57,393 nucleotides of DNA, taken from contig JBMNOE010000016.1 in the NCBI GenBank assembly GCA_050942895.1, positions 1-57,393 on the forward strand, in the 5' to 3' direction. Below are positions 7,594 to 15,934 of the stretch, in pieces (within the stretch, counting starts at the first letter, position 1; each line of letters starts with the position of its first letter). This DNA comes from JBNRMR01 sp050942895. GTDB taxonomy: Bacteria; Bacillota; Clostridia; Christensenellales; UBA1750. A program made the translations under genes and the position numbers. The notes under the pieces are model-generated. The model was not told the origin of the DNA and searched no databases. It saw only the letters and a program-made list of their open reading frames with translations.

Positions 7594-7624
7594 AATTAAT
7601 TATTTTAAGATGGAAGGGGTTATT

Positions 7625-8092
7625 TTGAAAAAAAGGAAGAAGTCTATTGTGCTTAAGATGGGCTATGTCAACCATCTGGTTTTTAAAAGCTCTGCGAAGT
7701 TGATGGAGGAGGCAGATCTTTCCAGGGGGATGCCGCCCATTTTGGAATTTCTATACGAAAAGGGAAGCTGCATCCAAAGGGAGATCGCCCGGCAGCACCA
7801 TATGAACCCGGCTTCTGTTACCAGTGCTTTAAACACCATGGAGGCCAGCGGCTTCATAGAGAGGAAGCCTACCAAGACCGATAAAAGGGCGGTGATGGTC
7901 AGTCTCACAGACCTTGGCAGGGAAAAATATGCAAGACTTCGTGAAATTCAAGATGAGATGGAAAAATGGTGCTTTGCGCAGTTCACTCAGGAGCAGAAAG
8001 CCTGCTTCGAGGAATGCTTGGAGCTGATCATATCCGCGCTGAAAAAGCAGGAAGAAGAAATCGAAGGAAAGGACAGGCAGGCGGAAACATAG
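7625..8092 (+). CDS. MarR-family transcriptional repressor
   Basis: This is a winged-helix regulator of about 155 aa. The recognition region reads REIARQHHMNPASVTSALNT, followed by the wing ERKPTKTDKRAVMVSLTDLG, both typical of MarR. I prefer the TTG at 7625, which has GGAAGGGG 5 nt upstream; the in-frame ATG at 7610 has no binding site. It is the first gene of an operon with two ABC half-exporters, 1 nt before the next start, so it very likely controls drug or toxin efflux. The ligand is unknown. Confidence 0.9.
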   Translation: MKKRKKSIVLKMGYVNHLVFKSSAKLMEEADLSRGMPPILEFLYEKGSCIQREIARQHHMNPASVTSALNTMEASGFIERKPTKTDKRAVMVSLTDLGREKYARLREIQDEMEKWCFAQFTQEQKACFEECLELIISALKKQEEEIEGKDRQAET

Positions 8093-8093
8093 C

Positions 8094-9827
8094 ATGAATA
8101 AACTTTTTAAATACCTTAAAGGCTATTGGCTTGTTACAATATTAGCGCCGCTTTTCATGATACTGGAGGTCTGGATGGATCTTCAGCAGCCCAGTTTGAT
8201 GGCACAGATAATTGACGTGGGCATTACGAACGGCGATATAGACTACATACTTGCAATCGGCGGGAAAATGCTGCTGTTCACATTCATTGGCGTCATCGGC
8301 GGCGTTGCATGCACATATTTTTCCTCCCGAGCGGGCATGGGAATGGGCACAAATCTTAGAAAGGCGATGTTTCAAAAAGTGCAGACCTTCGCCTTCGCGG
8401 AGATAGACAGGCACAAGCCTTCAACCATAATAACACGCATGACAAATGACGTCACTCAGATACAACAGATGGTCATGATGGCATTGAGGATGGTGGTCAG
8501 AGCGCCGATGTTTACCTTCGGCGGCCTCATAATGGCGTACACAATCAGCCCAAAGCTATCGCTGATATTCGTCGCGGCAGCGCCCATTTTGCTGTTTACA
8601 GCCATTTTTGTGATGAAAAGGGCATTTCCGCTTTTTGAAAAGATGCAAAAAAAGATAGACGCCATAAACTCTGTCATGCGCGAAGGGCTTCTGGGGGTAA
8701 GGGTCATAAAGGCTTTCAACGGCGAGGAAAGGGAGCGGGAGCGCTTCGGCAGGGCCAATCAGGAGCTTAAAGACCAGGGCATGGAGGCCATGGGCACGGT
8801 GATGATAATGATGCCCGTGATTACGCTTGTTATGAACCTGAGCCTTGTCGCACTTTTCTGGTTTGGCGGTGTTTTAACCATATCCGGCGAGCTTACCACC
8901 GGCGCGATAATGTCCTTCATGAACTATTTGATGCAGGTGCTGGGTTCGCTGATGATGCTGGCGATGATAGCGGTGAACTTCTCCCGGGCGAAGGCCAGCG
9001 CTGAGCGTATTAACGAAATACTGGATACGGACACATCGATAAAGCCCCCGGAGCATCCCGCTGTCGCCCAGGGCTTTGATGTGGAGTTTGAAAACGTTTC
9101 ATTCGGCTACAACCCCAGCAGCCCGGAATATGTGCTTAAAGACATCAACTTCTCTGCAAAAGAAGGCCAGACGATCGGCATAATCGGCGGCACCGGATCC
9201 GGAAAGAGCACCTTCGTTTCGCTGATACCAAGGCTTTACGACGCAACGGAGGGCAGTGTTAAGATCGGCGGGCGGGATGTGCGCGAGCTTTCAATCGACG
9301 AGCTGAGGAGCAAGATCGGCGTGGTGCTTCAGGAGAGCGTGCTGTTTTCAGGCACCGTGGAAGATAACCTGCGCTGGGGCGACGATGATGCCACCAAGCA
9401 GCAGATGGACGCCGCCGTGGAGGACGCCCAGGCGGCTAATTTCCTGTTCAACACAAAGGAAGGCTATGATTCCCCCGTGGAGCAGCGGGGCAGAAACTTC
9501 TCCGGCGGGCAGAAGCAGCGGCTTTCAATCGCCCGGACATTTGTGAAAGATCCGGAGATTCTGATACTGGATGACTCCACCAGCGCCGTGGACATGGCCA
9601 CCGAGGCGAAGCTTCACGACGCGCTAAAAAAGCGCCGCGACGACAGAATCGTTTTCATTATCGCCCAGAGGATTTCCGCCATCAGCGATGCGGATAATAT
9701 AATCGTTTTGGACGACGGCAGAATATCCGCCCAGGGCACACACGAAGAATTGCTTAAAAACAGCGAGATATACAGGAGTATAGCCGTTTCGCAGATGGGA
9801 GAGGAGGTGCTTGTAAATGCCGGATAA
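8094..9827 (+). CDS. ABC exporter half-transporter, degenerate ATP site
   Basis: The product (577 aa) has an N-terminal six-helix membrane domain (residues about 1-310) and a C-terminal ATPase. Walker A is GGTGSGKST and the signature is FSGGQKQR. The residue after Walker B is Asp instead of the catalytic Glu (LILDDSTSAVD), and the switch His is Gln (IIAQRIS). This asymmetry is known in heterodimeric exporters such as BmrCD, LmrCD and TM287/288, where one of the two sites is weak. The next gene overlaps by 11 nt and supplies the intact half. Confidence 0.93.
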   Translation: MNKLFKYLKGYWLVTILAPLFMILEVWMDLQQPSLMAQIIDVGITNGDIDYILAIGGKMLLFTFIGVIGGVACTYFSSRAGMGMGTNLRKAMFQKVQTFAFAEIDRHKPSTIITRMTNDVTQIQQMVMMALRMVVRAPMFTFGGLIMAYTISPKLSLIFVAAAPILLFTAIFVMKRAFPLFEKMQKKIDAINSVMREGLLGVRVIKAFNGEERERERFGRANQELKDQGMEAMGTVMIMMPVITLVMNLSLVALFWFGGVLTISGELTTGAIMSFMNYLMQVLGSLMMLAMIAVNFSRAKASAERINEILDTDTSIKPPEHPAVAQGFDVEFENVSFGYNPSSPEYVLKDINFSAKEGQTIGIIGGTGSGKSTFVSLIPRLYDATEGSVKIGGRDVRELSIDELRSKIGVVLQESVLFSGTVEDNLRWGDDDATKQQMDAAVEDAQAANFLFNTKEGYDSPVEQRGRNFSGGQKQRLSIARTFVKDPEILILDDSTSAVDMATEAKLHDALKKRRDDRIVFIIAQRISAISDADNIIVLDDGRISAQGTHEELLKNSEIYRSIAVSQMGEEVLVNAG

Positions 9828-11763
9828 GCTTGAAAAAAGAGAAGAAAAGAGGAAGGATAAGTACCTTACCAGGGCTGAAAGGCAGGAACGCTCCAGTGGA
9901 AATGAAGAAAAGGCCCATGAAGTAAAGGGCAAAAAGCGCAGAGTGCGCGAATATGCCGCCGACGCCGATCAGGGCAGGCGTGGAGGCCCGGGAGGCGGAA
10001 CGATACTCTTTCAAAAACCCAAGGATATGAAGGGCACCACCAAAAGGCTTGTGCGGATGCTGACGGACAAAAAAGGAATGTTTCTCCTGCTGTTTTTGGT
10101 GTGTATCGCCTTTGCCGGCGTGAACGTTGTAACGCCGGTGATGATCGGCCATCTCATAGATGAGTATATCATCCATGGCGATATTCCCGGCCTGGTTAAA
10201 ATGTGCGCGGCACTGCTGGCGGTGTATCTGATAGGCGTGGCGCTCCAATTCACACAAACAAAGATGATGGTCTGGCTCTCTCAGGATGTTACATCGAATA
10301 TGCGGGCGAACCTTTACAACCACATCGGCGGATTGCCGCTGAAATTCTACGACACCAACTCCAGCGGCGACGTTATGAGCCGCCTTTCCAACGATGTGGA
10401 TACAGTCGGCATGACAATCTCCCAAAGCGTATCGCAGCTTATATCAGGCGTAGTGACGATGCTGGGCATATTCATCGCCATGCTGATTTTAAGCCCCATT
10501 ATGACGCTGCTGGCGGCGGTCACAATACCGTTGATATTCGTGCTGACCCGCTCATTGAGCAAGGTGACACGCAGGTTTTTCAGGGCTCAGCAGAAAGCCT
10601 TGGGCAATGTGAACGGCTTCATAGAGGAGATGATCTCCGGCCAGAAGGAAGTGAAGCTCTTCTCGCGCGAGGATGAGCTTGTTCAGGAATTTGATGAGTT
10701 CAACGAACGCCTGAGGGTGAGCGGCACCAAGGCCCAGGGGATAGCAGGCATAATGGGCCCCATGATGAACATGATGAACAACATTTCCTATCTGCTGGCG
10801 GCTGTGGCGGGGGGCTATCTGGTGGTGAGGGGCGGAATCAGCCTTGGAACGGTTTTCTCTTTCCTGCAGTACATGCGAAAGATAGGCCAGCCTTTAAACC
10901 AGATCGCTTCGCTGTTTAACACCTTCCAGTCAGCCCTTGCGGCGTCGGAGAGAGTCTTTGCCATAATGGATGAGCCGCAGGAGCAGGACGCTGTAGGCGC
11001 CCAGGATATCGGCGATATCAAGGGAGACATTGTGTTTAAAGGCGTTGATTTCTCCTATGACGGCCAAACAGAGGTGCTTAAAAACGCCTTCGTTGAAGCA
11101 AGGTCAGGCCAGCAGATTGCCATAGTTGGGCCTACGGGAGCGGGAAAGACAACGATAATCAGCCTGCTGATGCGCTTTTATGACAAGCAGAGCGGAGAGA
11201 TACTTGTGGACGGAAAGCCCGTTGAAAACTTTACCCGCGAAAGCTTGCGCAAGAATGTGGGCATGGTCCTTCAGGATACATACCTGTTCTCATATAGCGT
11301 GAAGGATAACATCCGCTACGGCAGGCCGGACGCTACCGACGAGGAGGTTGTCGCTGCGGCTAAAATGGCCAACGCTCATTCGTTCATAATGCATCTGCCG
11401 GAGGGTTATGACACAGTGATTACCGAAAACGGCAGCAGCCTTTCCCAGGGGCAGCGTCAGCTTCTGGCCATAGCAAGGGCGGTGCTGGCTGATCCTCGGA
11501 TGCTGATACTGGATGAGGCCACCTCATCCATCGACACCCGCACAGAGCTGATGATCCAAGATGCCATGCTGGATTTGATGAAGGGAAGAACCAGTTTCAT
11601 AATTGCACACAGGCTCTCCACCATCAAAAACGCAGATAAGATTTTGGTTATAAACGGAGGCGAGGTCGTGGAAAGCGGCACCCATGATGAGCTTTTGGCA
11701 AAAGAGAACGGTTTTTACTCATACCTTTACAACAGCCAATATCGCACCGGCATGGCGATATAA
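9817..11763 (+). CDS. ABC exporter half-transporter, active ATP site
   Basis: This is the partner of the preceding half-transporter (648 aa). The ATPase is canonical: Walker A GPTGAGKTT, signature LSQGQRQ, LILDEATSSID with the catalytic Glu, and the switch His in IIAHRLSTI. It begins with a highly charged extension of about 70 residues (KLEKREEKRKDKYLTRAERQ) not normally needed for transport. The ATG at 9817 has GAGGAGG upstream, inside the end of the preceding gene. The pair most likely exports a hydrophobic drug or peptide under MarR control. Confidence 0.93.
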   Translation: MPDKLEKREEKRKDKYLTRAERQERSSGNEEKAHEVKGKKRRVREYAADADQGRRGGPGGGTILFQKPKDMKGTTKRLVRMLTDKKGMFLLLFLVCIAFAGVNVVTPVMIGHLIDEYIIHGDIPGLVKMCAALLAVYLIGVALQFTQTKMMVWLSQDVTSNMRANLYNHIGGLPLKFYDTNSSGDVMSRLSNDVDTVGMTISQSVSQLISGVVTMLGIFIAMLILSPIMTLLAAVTIPLIFVLTRSLSKVTRRFFRAQQKALGNVNGFIEEMISGQKEVKLFSREDELVQEFDEFNERLRVSGTKAQGIAGIMGPMMNMMNNISYLLAAVAGGYLVVRGGISLGTVFSFLQYMRKIGQPLNQIASLFNTFQSALAASERVFAIMDEPQEQDAVGAQDIGDIKGDIVFKGVDFSYDGQTEVLKNAFVEARSGQQIAIVGPTGAGKTTIISLLMRFYDKQSGEILVDGKPVENFTRESLRKNVGMVLQDTYLFSYSVKDNIRYGRPDATDEEVVAAAKMANAHSFIMHLPEGYDTVITENGSSLSQGQRQLLAIARAVLADPRMLILDEATSSIDTRTELMIQDAMLDLMKGRTSFIIAHRLSTIKNADKILVINGGEVVESGTHDELLAKENGFYSYLYNSQYRTGMAI

Positions 11764-11814
11764 AAACAGCCTTCTTCCGCCTTTTACACCCGCCCCTCTG
11801 CAAAGCCGTAGGTA

Positions 11815-11843
11815 TTTACTTGTGGCCGGAATTATGGTATGAT
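11815..11843 (+). promoter_or_regulatory. Promoter upstream of the perR-like gene
   Basis: TTTACT (11815-11820), 17 nt, then TATGAT (11838-11843). The -10 matches at 5 of 6 positions and the -35 at 4 of 6. I see no clear Per box. Confidence 0.6.
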
Positions 11844-11877
11844 TTATTCAGTAAAAAGAGTGATTACCAGAGGGATT

Positions 11878-12285
11878 ATGAAAACAGCAAGGCGTTACAG
11901 CAGAAAAAGAGATGCAATTTTGGAGACGATAGCCTCCACAAAGAGCCATCCCTCCGCAGAATGGGTATATAATAAGCTGAAGCCGAAATTCCCAGACCTG
12001 AGTTTGGGCACGGTTTACAGGAACATAGCCCAGTTTAAGGATGAGGGCAGGATCATATGCGTCGGGGTTGTGGCGGGGCAGGAGCGTTACGATGCGAACG
12101 TTCAGCCGCACCTGCACTTTGTGTGCGAAAATTGCTCTGAGGTGATAGACGTGGAAGTGGAATATTGCAGCGATGACCTTGCCAAGCGGGTGGAGGATAA
12201 ATACGGTTTTAAGGTCAGCAGCCACGAAACGATCGTATATGGTAAATGCGCCGATTGTGTTCGCAATACGAGCGGTGACAGTTGA
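11878..12285 (+). CDS. perR: PerR-like Fur-family peroxide regulator
   Basis: The product (135 aa) is a Fur-superfamily repressor. The structural zinc cysteines are present as CENC and CADC. The regulatory metal site has all five PerR positions: His in HPSAEWVY, Asp in ERYDAN, two His in PHLHFVC and Asp in EVIDVE. The Asp in the RYDA position favours PerR (peroxide sensing by iron-catalysed histidine oxidation) over Fur or Zur. I use the ATG at 11878 with AGAGGG upstream. The peroxide-defence targets are not in the window. Confidence 0.8.
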   Translation: MKTARRYSRKRDAILETIASTKSHPSAEWVYNKLKPKFPDLSLGTVYRNIAQFKDEGRIICVGVVAGQERYDANVQPHLHFVCENCSEVIDVEVEYCSDDLAKRVEDKYGFKVSSHETIVYGKCADCVRNTSGDS

Positions 12286-12343
12286 TCGAAGGGGCGCATC
12301 CCGGCATCGCTAAAAGAGCGTCATAAAATAAATATTAAGGTTT

Positions 12344-12455
12344 TCTAGGGTTCCGCAGCATTCTTCATAAAGAGGATATCTAAGAAGCATGTTGGTCAGG
12401 TCCGAGAGGAAACGCGCGGCAGAGCCGTGTTCACGGTGGGACAAAAGCCCAGGAG
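12344..12455 (+). promoter_or_regulatory. Guanidine-I (ykkC) riboswitch aptamer
   Basis: The leader matches the ykkC-yxkD consensus in order: CTAGGGTTCCGC (12346-12357), GGTCAGGTCCGAGAGGAAAC around 12394-12413, GCCGTG-TTCACGG, then GGGACAAAAGCCC (12438-12450). A terminator begins inside its 3' end. The class is normally guanidine-I; the ppGpp and PRPP variants differ at a few core positions that I cannot score by eye. The GAP-family gene that follows would be switched on by ligand. Confidence 0.87.
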
Positions 12456-12482
12456 TATTTGATTTTTACTCTTGGGCTTTTT
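12447..12482 (+). terminator. Riboswitch expression-platform terminator
   Basis: GCCCAGGAGTA (12447-12457) pairs with TACTCTTGGGC (12467-12477) in an 11-bp stem, followed by TTTTT. The 5' arm is shared with the aptamer's 3' GCCC, so ligand binding should prevent termination. Confidence 0.9.
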
Positions 12483-12552
12483 AAATTTGGCTTTTTATAT
12501 TCAGCTATTTTTTAATTCAGCTATTATGTTTTCAAGGAGAATTGATTTAGCA

Positions 12553-13326
12553 ATGTGGGGACTGATACTTTCAACCATAATAACCGGCGCTTTAGACAGC
12601 GTTAATCCTATCGCCATAACGCAGCAGTTTGTGCTGCAAGGCCTGGTGAAAAAGCCGCGGCATATATGGTATTTTATAGCGCCGACCGGCATCACCAATC
12701 TCATCGGCGGCTTCCTGGCATATTATGGCCTGATTATTTTTGTTGGCAACTTTTTCACAGAGCTTTTGCAGAGGCATGGCCGGGTTTTGTTCACTCTGGA
12801 GCTGATTTTGGGCATATGCCTTTTGATGGCCATGGCATGGATGATTCAAAGCTTTCGGATAAAGGCTCTGAAGTCACAGCTAAAATCGCAGAATTCAGCC
12901 ATTGCTCAGGAGAATGGCGAGGTAAAATCGCAGTATTCAGCCATTGCTCAGGGGAATGACGAGGAAAAAATGGCAAGAGGAATAAAATCCGTTTCGCCCA
13001 TGGCCCTCATAATCATAGGCGTTGGCGCAACCATATCTGAGCTGACGACAGCCCTGCCCTACTTCGCTTTTATGGCGATACTTTTCAGCTATCAGCTAAC
13101 CTTTTGGCAGGTAACGCTGATACTTGTTCTTTATAATTTCATATACACCCTGCCGCTTATGATACTCTATTTTTTATACATGAAAACAAGGGAAAGATTC
13201 GATCGAGTTTACATCATAATAAAAAACGGCCTTTTAAATGTATCGAATATGATCGCGCCAAGCCTTGCAGGGGTTTTGGGTCTGGTGCTGGTGTTCCATT
13301 CAGTTGCAGCTCTGATGAGAATATAA
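12553..13326 (+). CDS. GAP-family (LysE-like) membrane transporter
   Basis: The protein (257 aa) has about six membrane helices in two halves. The first half carries ALDSVNPIAITQQFV and the second GVGATISELTTALPYFA, the pattern of GAP/Sap-type small-molecule exporters related to LysE. A charged central loop contains a 14-residue tandem duplication. The ATG at 12553 follows AAGGAGA at 12534-12540; in-frame codons back to 12472 lie in the terminator and are not used. Placement behind a guanidine riboswitch suggests guanidine or guanidinium export, which I infer from context only. Confidence 0.8.
   Translation: MWGLILSTIITGALDSVNPIAITQQFVLQGLVKKPRHIWYFIAPTGITNLIGGFLAYYGLIIFVGNFFTELLQRHGRVLFTLELILGICLLMAMAWMIQSFRIKALKSQLKSQNSAIAQENGEVKSQYSAIAQGNDEEKMARGIKSVSPMALIIIGVGATISELTTALPYFAFMAILFSYQLTFWQVTLILVLYNFIYTLPLMILYFLYMKTRERFDRVYIIIKNGLLNVSNMIAPSLAGVLGLVLVFHSVAALMRI
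12882..12965 (+). repeat. 42-bp direct repeat in the GAP-family gene
   Basis: Two near-identical 42-bp units start at 12882 and 12924 and encode KSQNSAIAQENGEV and KSQYSAIAQGNDEE in the cytoplasmic loop. The close identity suggests a recent duplication. Confidence 0.9.
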
Positions 13327-13346
13327 CAGCTGCTAAATGCGGGGTG

Positions 13347-13375
13347 TTGAAAATATCCCGATTAGCGCATATAAT
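13347..13375 (+). promoter_or_regulatory. Promoter of the sensory operon
   Basis: TTGAAA (13347-13352), 17 nt, then TATAAT (13370-13375): a near-consensus sigma-A promoter about 105 nt before the first start codon. Confidence 0.85.
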
Positions 13376-13486
13376 AATTATTATATACAAATTATCTTTG
13401 GCTTGGCGCTTTCAGTGTGCCTTGGCCGATGAAATAACGGGGCGTAATAAAGCTAAGAAGCGGCCGGTGTGCGGAGGTATGCGGGT

Positions 13487-15934
13487 GTGAAGGGTGCAAG
13501 CAGGGGGAATATAATCTTTCTAAAACCCTTTGGCGTGGCTTTGTTGTGCTGCCTTGCGTTCATTCTGGCTGCTTGCAGCTCTGCCGACAACGTAAAAACA
13601 AGCGGAAAAATGAGCGGAAATAGAGATGAGATACTCATTTACACCGAGGGCTATGCCCGCAGCTTTGAGACGGCGATTCCGCAGGGGATGAGCCTTAAGC
13701 TTTCCGAGGGCACAAAGGAGAGCCGCTTCACCCATGAGCTCAGCCAGTATGCCGCTGTGGAGGCTTACGACTTCCAGGCCGCTCCGTTGCTGGAAGCATA
13801 TGAGCGCTTTTTCTGGCAGCCGCATTATAAGGTCACGGTTGTTATTGCCATTGACCGCGACAGGTCGGATGCGGATATCCGCAGTTGGGAGGACCTGACC
13901 GGTGCGCGGCAGATGGTGGGAATTACGACTGGCGATCCGGAGTTTCGCCTTATGATATGCGCGATATCCCATGCCCTCAGCGGTGACTTTTCGTTGGATC
14001 AGGCCATGGAGCTGTTTGCGGACATAAGGCAGGACGGATTTTTGCAGTTGGATGGGGACTTTGCGCCCATACAAATCTGCCTTGACAATCAGGCGGCGCA
14101 GCTAAAAAAACAGGGGCGAAACATCGAAATCGTGATACCAAAAGAGGGAACCCTCAGCTTTGAAAAGGGTTTTCTTGCCAATGGGGAGCTGTTGCTGGAG
14201 GAAAATAATGCTGAGAGCCTTGTCAGCCAAGGTCTGCGCTCGGTTGAAGGCCTCAGTGACAGCGCTATCTATCCTCCCGAGGATGACTACGGCAGGGCAG
14301 CGACTCTTAAGGACTATCATTCCTTTATTGCAGCAGGTCAAAGCGTATTGGTGCGCTTTCGCAGGGAGGCTCTGCGGGTGAGGCTCTACTCCACCGCTGA
14401 CGGGCGCGAGCATATGATTTCCGCAATGGCATTCATTTTTCTGGCCATAGTGTGGACGGGAAGCATGGTCACAAAGGTCATGAGCAGACAAATCCGGCGG
14501 TGGGCGTTTGTGGTGGTGCTAATTTTAACCTTTTGGGCAATACTGCGCATTTTGAAATATCAAACGCCGGAGGGCAGCGCGATAAACCGCTATTGCTGGT
14601 ATGGTTATTATATATTTCAAATATTCTTACCGGTAGCTCTGCTGCGTATAGCCGATTTAACCGGACGTTGGGAGGATTCTCCCCCGCCCCTTTGGTGGAA
14701 GCTTTGCTTTGGCTTTAATCTGGCGCTGCTATTGCTGGTTTTTACCAATGATATTCACATGCAGGTGTTTAGGCTGGACGTCATGTCCGGCAGCTCATCC
14801 GACTACAGCTATGGCCCGGGCTACTTCCTGGTATTTGGGGGGAATGTGCTGTGCTTCATTTCAGCCATAGGATTGCTGCTGGTAAAAGGCTGGCGCAGCC
14901 CAAGGAGATACGGAATGTTCGTTCCGGTGCTGATGTTTTTGATGGCTCTTTCATACGCCGTTTTTTATGTGCTGCGCATCCCCTTTGCCAGGGAGAGCGA
15001 TTTCACTATAACAGTGGGCTTCTTTTCGCTCCTTTTTCTTCAATCCGCCATGATGTCCGGTCTTATACCGGTAAATGCCAAGTATGAGCTTCTTTTCGCC
15101 TGCTCGCCTCTGGCGATGGAAATTCTGGACGCCGGCGGAAAAACAGTGCTCCGTTCCGCATCGGCCTCGGCTGAAGCAGGAGCGATAATGCGCGTCAGTT
15201 CCATTACAGGCGGGCTGGCGGTTTGGCAGGAGGATTTGTCCGCCATACACCGGCTTCAACGGGAGCTTTCCGTGACCATTGAACAGTTGGAAAAGACCAA
15301 CGACATGCTTTTGTATGAGCACAGGATACGCTCTGATATGGAAAAGCTTTCGGCCCAAAAAATAATACAAGGCGAGCTGGACTCTTTGCTGGAAGACCAG
15401 TTGGCCCAAATTGGCAGTCTGCTGGAGAGCCTGAGAGGGGATAACGCCCCGGACAAGGAGGCCCTTGCCCACATCGGCTTGCTTTTATGCTATGGCAAAC
15501 GCCGCTGTAATCTGATGTTTTGGGAGAAGCAGAACGAAACCATGGGCTTTGATGAGCTTTTTGCATACTTGAATGAACTTGCGGAATATGCGCAGGCCGC
15601 AGGTATAGCTTGCGCCATCATTTCAGATATTTCCGACCCCTCCTATACCTCTAAACCCCGGGAGTTTTGCAATGATTTAAAGATCGAAGCGGCCATAGGA
15701 TGCTATAGTTTTTTGTTTGACGGCCTTAGAATTGCCATGAAGCACGGCCAGAGGGAACTGATCTGCAGGATGAGCATACAGGGCAAAGGCGTATTGATGC
15801 AGCTTATGGGGGACGCTCCATTGAGGGGAATCCGGCTGAGAGAGGACATTGCCGGCGGCGCCATCGAGCTGAGAGAGGATGGATATTTGTCCCAGGCAGC
15901 GCTGAGGATTGAGGGGGGCTGTGCAGATGCTTGA
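13487..15934 (+). CDS. Solute-binding/7TM receptor with degenerate histidine kinase
   Basis: This 815-aa protein starts with a signal peptide ending in a lipobox-like FILAACSS. A type-2 periplasmic binding-protein-like domain follows (residues about 45-285, with RSWEDLTGARQMVGITTGDP), then a seven-helix region (about 315-535). A PAS-like segment and a coiled coil come next (DLSAIHRLQRELSVTIEQLE). The final 240 residues have the size of a kinase core but no phospho-accepting HD box, no N box and no glycine-rich box. I read it as a pseudokinase receptor. The GTG at 13487 has GGAGG at 13473-13477; an in-frame GTG at 13469 has none. It overlaps the next gene by 8 nt. Confidence 0.75.
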   Translation: MKGASRGNIIFLKPFGVALLCCLAFILAACSSADNVKTSGKMSGNRDEILIYTEGYARSFETAIPQGMSLKLSEGTKESRFTHELSQYAAVEAYDFQAAPLLEAYERFFWQPHYKVTVVIAIDRDRSDADIRSWEDLTGARQMVGITTGDPEFRLMICAISHALSGDFSLDQAMELFADIRQDGFLQLDGDFAPIQICLDNQAAQLKKQGRNIEIVIPKEGTLSFEKGFLANGELLLEENNAESLVSQGLRSVEGLSDSAIYPPEDDYGRAATLKDYHSFIAAGQSVLVRFRREALRVRLYSTADGREHMISAMAFIFLAIVWTGSMVTKVMSRQIRRWAFVVVLILTFWAILRILKYQTPEGSAINRYCWYGYYIFQIFLPVALLRIADLTGRWEDSPPPLWWKLCFGFNLALLLLVFTNDIHMQVFRLDVMSGSSSDYSYGPGYFLVFGGNVLCFISAIGLLLVKGWRSPRRYGMFVPVLMFLMALSYAVFYVLRIPFARESDFTITVGFFSLLFLQSAMMSGLIPVNAKYELLFACSPLAMEILDAGGKTVLRSASASAEAGAIMRVSSITGGLAVWQEDLSAIHRLQRELSVTIEQLEKTNDMLLYEHRIRSDMEKLSAQKIIQGELDSLLEDQLAQIGSLLESLRGDNAPDKEALAHIGLLLCYGKRRCNLMFWEKQNETMGFDELFAYLNELAEYAQAAGIACAIISDISDPSYTSKPREFCNDLKIEAAIGCYSFLFDGLRIAMKHGQRELICRMSIQGKGVLMQLMGDAPLRGIRLREDIAGGAIELREDGYLSQAALRIEGGCADA

